From Magnetovibrio sp. (GTDB lineage Bacteria; Pseudomonadota; Alphaproteobacteria; Rhodospirillales; Magnetovibrionaceae): a stretch of DNA of 34,278 bases. The notes under the pieces are model-generated. The model made no database searches. It was not told the origin of the DNA and saw nothing but the letters and a program-made list of their open reading frames with translations. The stretch is from assembly GCA_028281525.1 (NCBI GenBank), contig JANQJR010000067.1, positions 1 through 34,278 of the forward strand, written 5' to 3'. The translations under genes were made by a program, and so were the position numbers. Position 1 is the stretch's first letter, and each line of letters opens with the position of its first letter. Below, piece after piece: positions 31,941-34,278 of this stretch.

Positions 31941-32911
31941 GCCTCCTCCTTCGCCAAAGCATCGGGCAGATTTGCGATGATTCGTTTCACATCATCGTTC
32001 AAGACCAGGGATGCGGCTTCCTCGACGCTCACCCATTTGCGACCGCGGTGGCTTTCCGCCCACTCATCTTCCGGCAGTTCGCGGGTCACCTCCATGGGGT
32101 AGACCTCGACGTCACAGGTCGCGTCCCATTTTTCGTAACTGTAGTTGCCGATCAAGCTGTTCAGCACCCGGCCTTCGACGCCGGCCTCCTCGAACGCTTC
32201 CTTAGCCGCAGAATCTTGCGCCGTATGGCCGGGGTCATGGATGCCCTTGGGGATCACCCAGTGGCGCTGTTTGCTGGACGAAATGATCAGTACTTCCAAG
32301 CCCGCGTCCGTGCGGCGGAATGGCACCACCGAAGACTGGGTGTAGTAATACGCTGGACGCGCGCGTTCTTCGGCGCCATGGATATCCGGATAAGGAAACA
32401 GACGTGGCAGAGCGCCCGGTTCGATCACATCCAGCAGTTCCGCGCAATGCTGGCGCAAATCTTTCCAGCGGCCCTCGAAGCGCAAATGCGCCAACGCGCC
32501 CGTCACCAAAAAACCGTCCTTTTCGTTGCGCGGCACCGGGGCGCGGCTCAAATGCACCAGCAAAGCCTCCAGGGACGGATTGTGGCCGACCAACAAAACC
32601 CGGCTGCGATCGTCGGGGGTTTCGCGCAACACATCGAGCAGATTGGTCAGCGTCGCCTCGTAAACGCGGGCGTCCTTGTAGACCATGGAACCGTCGAGCC
32701 CAGCGCTTTTACAACATTTTTCCGCCGTGCGTTTGGCGCGCGTCGCGTGCGAACTGATGACATGATCGGGCAGCAGGCCGTTTTGCGCCAACCACACACC
32801 GACGCGCTGGGCGTTGCGTTTGCCCTTGTCCTTAAGCTCGCGTGTCTTGTCGTCGTCCGCATCCTCCTGCGGGTGCGCTTTACCGTGACGCAGAATCAGC
32901 AGTTCACGCAT
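31937..32911 (-). CDS. SixA-like histidine phosphatase fused to a Nudix hydrolase
   Basis: This 324-residue protein has two domains. Residues 1-165 form a SixA-like phosphohistidine phosphatase (LLILRHGKAHP, HATRAKRTAE, LLVGHNPSLEALL). Residues about 185-320 form a Nudix domain (SSVVPFRRTDAGLEVLIISS, WVIPKGIHDPGHTAQDSAAK, EAFEEAGVEG). In the Nudix box the first conserved Glu is His and the Arg is Lys, while the metal-binding E-x-x-E-E is kept. PKG before the box recalls diphosphoinositol or dinucleoside polyphosphate Nudix enzymes. Start at 32911 is preferred (GGAAGG 5 bases upstream); 32914 is possible. It follows the kinase by 19 bp. Confidence 0.88.
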   Translation of the reverse strand: MRELLILRHGKAHPQEDADDDKTRELKDKGKRNAQRVGVWLAQNGLLPDHVISSHATRAKRTAEKCCKSAGLDGSMVYKDARVYEATLTNLLDVLRETPDDRSRVLLVGHNPSLEALLVHLSRAPVPRNEKDGFLVTGALAHLRFEGRWKDLRQHCAELLDVIEPGALPRLFPYPDIHGAEERARPAYYYTQSSVVPFRRTDAGLEVLIISSSKQRHWVIPKGIHDPGHTAQDSAAKEAFEEAGVEGRVLNSLIGNYSYEKWDATCDVEVYPMEVTRELPEDEWAESHRGRKWVSVEEAASLVLNDDVKRIIANLPDALAKEEA

Positions 32912-32930
32912 CATCGCCTTCCCTATCATC

Positions 32931-34022
32931 CTAGGCCGCCTTTGCTTTCATATGATCCAGACAGAACCTAGCCGCCGCGTCGAAATCGATACCACCGGTG
33001 GCTTCGAACACCGGTATATCAGCCAGGATATCCAGATACGGCGTGGGGTCGAGGGGCATATCGTCTTGGAAAAACGAGCCGTCTTTGAACTGATAAAACG
33101 GCCCCGGCGATTTCATGATCGCACCCAGAAGATCGGAACGTTCGGCCAAGTCGGCGGGTTTGACGGTGCACGGCACATCGCTGCCGCGATCCCAATGCAA
33201 CACCAGAAACGCCGCCAATTCGGTCACAGGCGTGATCTTACTTTCGCCGTAAAGACCTTCGACATCCACATCGTATTTTTCTTCCAAATCCCAAAGATCA
33301 TTCTTGGGCAGCGCCAACAACTCCGCGACACGCTCTTCGGGCAATATGTGCTCCAGGACCGGGTTGTGGACGATGGTGCCAGGGTTGATGCGCGGCAGTT
33401 TCGGGATGCCGGTGGCTTTGACGCGCGCGCCATCCTTGGACAGGAACAAACGGTCGTTGGTCAGGTAATGGACGCCCCCCTCATCCATCATGTTCAACAT
33501 CAAAGTGGACTTGCCGCCCCCCGACAGCCCCGCCATGGCCAGACACCGGTCATCCATCACCAGGCCCGATGCGTGGCAGATCAACTGTCCGTTCTGTTGC
33601 AGCCAATTCATATATTGCGCGTTGATGAAGTTGATCACCTGGTTGTCGAATTCCAGGCACGGCCCGGCTGCGATGCGGTGCGTTTTGCTTTGCAGGAACA
33701 CCATGCCGGTGCGCACTTTTTGCACCAGGCGCTCACCTTCCAGATCGAAGTACGCGTCCTTGCGCCCGGTCTTGCCCGGTTCGCGCGCCCAGTCGACAAA
33801 ATCTACGCCCAAATCCATGACGTCCCGTTCGATCGCCAGGACGTCAATGTCAGCCGGGCCCACACCCAAGACGTGGGCGAAATAGATACCCAACCGCTCC
33901 AACAGCGTGTGCGAATTGGACTTAAGCGCGATCTTCAGGCCGCCCAGGTCGAGCACCACTTGGCCCTCGGTCAAGGGATGGCCATCCGTCATCATGTCTA
34001 CGAATGTCTGCGCGTCGCTCAC
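32931..34022 (-). CDS. HprK-related kinase B (GAK-type system)
   Basis: This 363-residue protein has a Walker A motif in LAMAGLSGGGKSTLMLNMMD (about residues 165-185), as in HPr kinase/phosphorylase, and the downstream NDRLFLSKDGARVKATGIPK segment typical of HprK-related kinases. An N-terminal domain of about 150 residues precedes it. It starts with GTG overlapping the stop of the ATP-grasp gene (GTGA). In the GAK system such a kinase occurs with an ATP-grasp enzyme; the phosphorylated target is unknown. The phosphatases downstream could reverse its reaction. Confidence 0.85.
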   Translation of the reverse strand: MSDAQTFVDMMTDGHPLTEGQVVLDLGGLKIALKSNSHTLLERLGIYFAHVLGVGPADIDVLAIERDVMDLGVDFVDWAREPGKTGRKDAYFDLEGERLVQKVRTGMVFLQSKTHRIAAGPCLEFDNQVINFINAQYMNWLQQNGQLICHASGLVMDDRCLAMAGLSGGGKSTLMLNMMDEGGVHYLTNDRLFLSKDGARVKATGIPKLPRINPGTIVHNPVLEHILPEERVAELLALPKNDLWDLEEKYDVDVEGLYGESKITPVTELAAFLVLHWDRGSDVPCTVKPADLAERSDLLGAIMKSPGPFYQFKDGSFFQDDMPLDPTPYLDILADIPVFEATGGIDFDAAARFCLDHMKAKAA

Positions 34023-34278
34023 GGTTTTACCTTTTCGATCATATAGTCCGCATACAGATCGGCGGCGTCGATACCGATACCTTCCTTCGCGCCCTTGAAT
34101 CCGCCGAAGGCGGAAACTTCAAAAACAATCGGGCCCGCGTCGGTGTCGGCCACGTCCACGGTGGTGAAATCCATGCCGAACAAGGCCTGGGCCTTGTGCG
34201 CCAAATCAATGGTGCTTTGTGGTGGTTCGTGCGGCGCGTACTTGCCGCCACTGTGGATTGTGGTGTTCCACGCGTCAG
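34019..34278 (-). CDS. ATP-grasp enzyme, C-terminal part (runs off the right edge)
   Basis: About 85 C-terminal residues are present. The frame stays open to the window end: WNTTIHSGGKYAP, then LAHKAQALFGMDFTTVDVAD, then GPIVFEVSAFGGFKGAKEG and a last helix YADYMIEKVKP. N-x-x-x-x-GG and FEVSAFGGF correspond to the metal and ATP-binding end of RimK-like ATP-grasp ligases. It overlaps the kinase gene by 4 bp, which supports the GAK-type assignment. The start lies outside the window. Confidence 0.8.
   Translation of the reverse strand, partial: DAWNTTIHSGGKYAPHEPPQSTIDLAHKAQALFGMDFTTVDVADTDAGPIVFEVSAFGGFKGAKEGIGIDAADLYADYMIEKVKP

Noticed and set aside
31871-34046. Two + strand frames of about 365 codons opposite the SixA-Nudix and kinase genes
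   Set aside because: The minus-strand genes have catalytic motifs, ribosome sites and overlapping starts and stops; the + frames have none of these.

Overview
The window reads as genomic DNA of a Gram-negative alphaproteobacterium, probably of the Rhodospirillales type. The lineage is inferred from gene style and from an alphaproteobacterial tRNA-Pro 3' end; no 16S rRNA is present. A sulfur-globule-like protein hints at sulfur metabolism. Both edges are cut: the left edge lies in an inverted repeat and the right edge inside an ATP-grasp gene.

Left two thirds (1-22.7 kb): a type III secretion (T3SS) island of the Ysc family. First come decayed and intact copies of a proline-rich putative effector (89-2152, + strand). 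A minus-strand block follows (9584 down to 2270): duplicated YbjN-like chaperones, a CesT-type chaperone and three large coiled-coil, membrane-inserting putative secreted proteins with a common C-terminal domain. Next is the minus-strand apparatus operon, read right to left: sctD, a yscE-like gene, sctF, sctC, sctW, sycN, sctX, sctY, sctV. The last six keep the order of the Yersinia yopN-tyeA-sycN-yscX-yscY-yscV operon, with yopN and tyeA fused. Divergent from sctD, sctQ-R-S-T-U run on the + strand. The ATPase (SctN), stalk and stator (SctO, SctL), inner ring and rod (SctJ, SctI), ruler (SctP) and recognisable SctA/SctB are absent, so more of the system must lie elsewhere, probably to the left.

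Boundary (22.67-22.75 kb): 73 bp after sctU lies the 3' half of a tRNA-Pro(CGG) gene, from anticodon loop to CCA, followed by a strong terminator. This is what a displaced attachment site looks like after a genomic island enters a tRNA gene. I infer that the T3SS is an integrated island ending here.

Right third (22.8-34.3 kb): chromosomal-type genes. They are selO (protein AMPylase), a protein related to phage polyvalent proteins with a small partner, a sulfur-globule-like protein, a five-gene lipoprotein operon with four paralogues and one BamE-like member, and a tightly overlapping minus-strand operon. That operon encodes an ATP-grasp enzyme, HprK-related kinase B, a SixA-Nudix fusion, a histidine phosphatase, a metallophosphatase and an amphi-Trp protein, and resembles the uncharacterised GAK system.

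Most likely new biology: the three-member secreted family with its chaperones, the proline-rich effector with a possible RGS-like region, and the lipoprotein-type, GspD-like secretin used in a Ysc-type machine.
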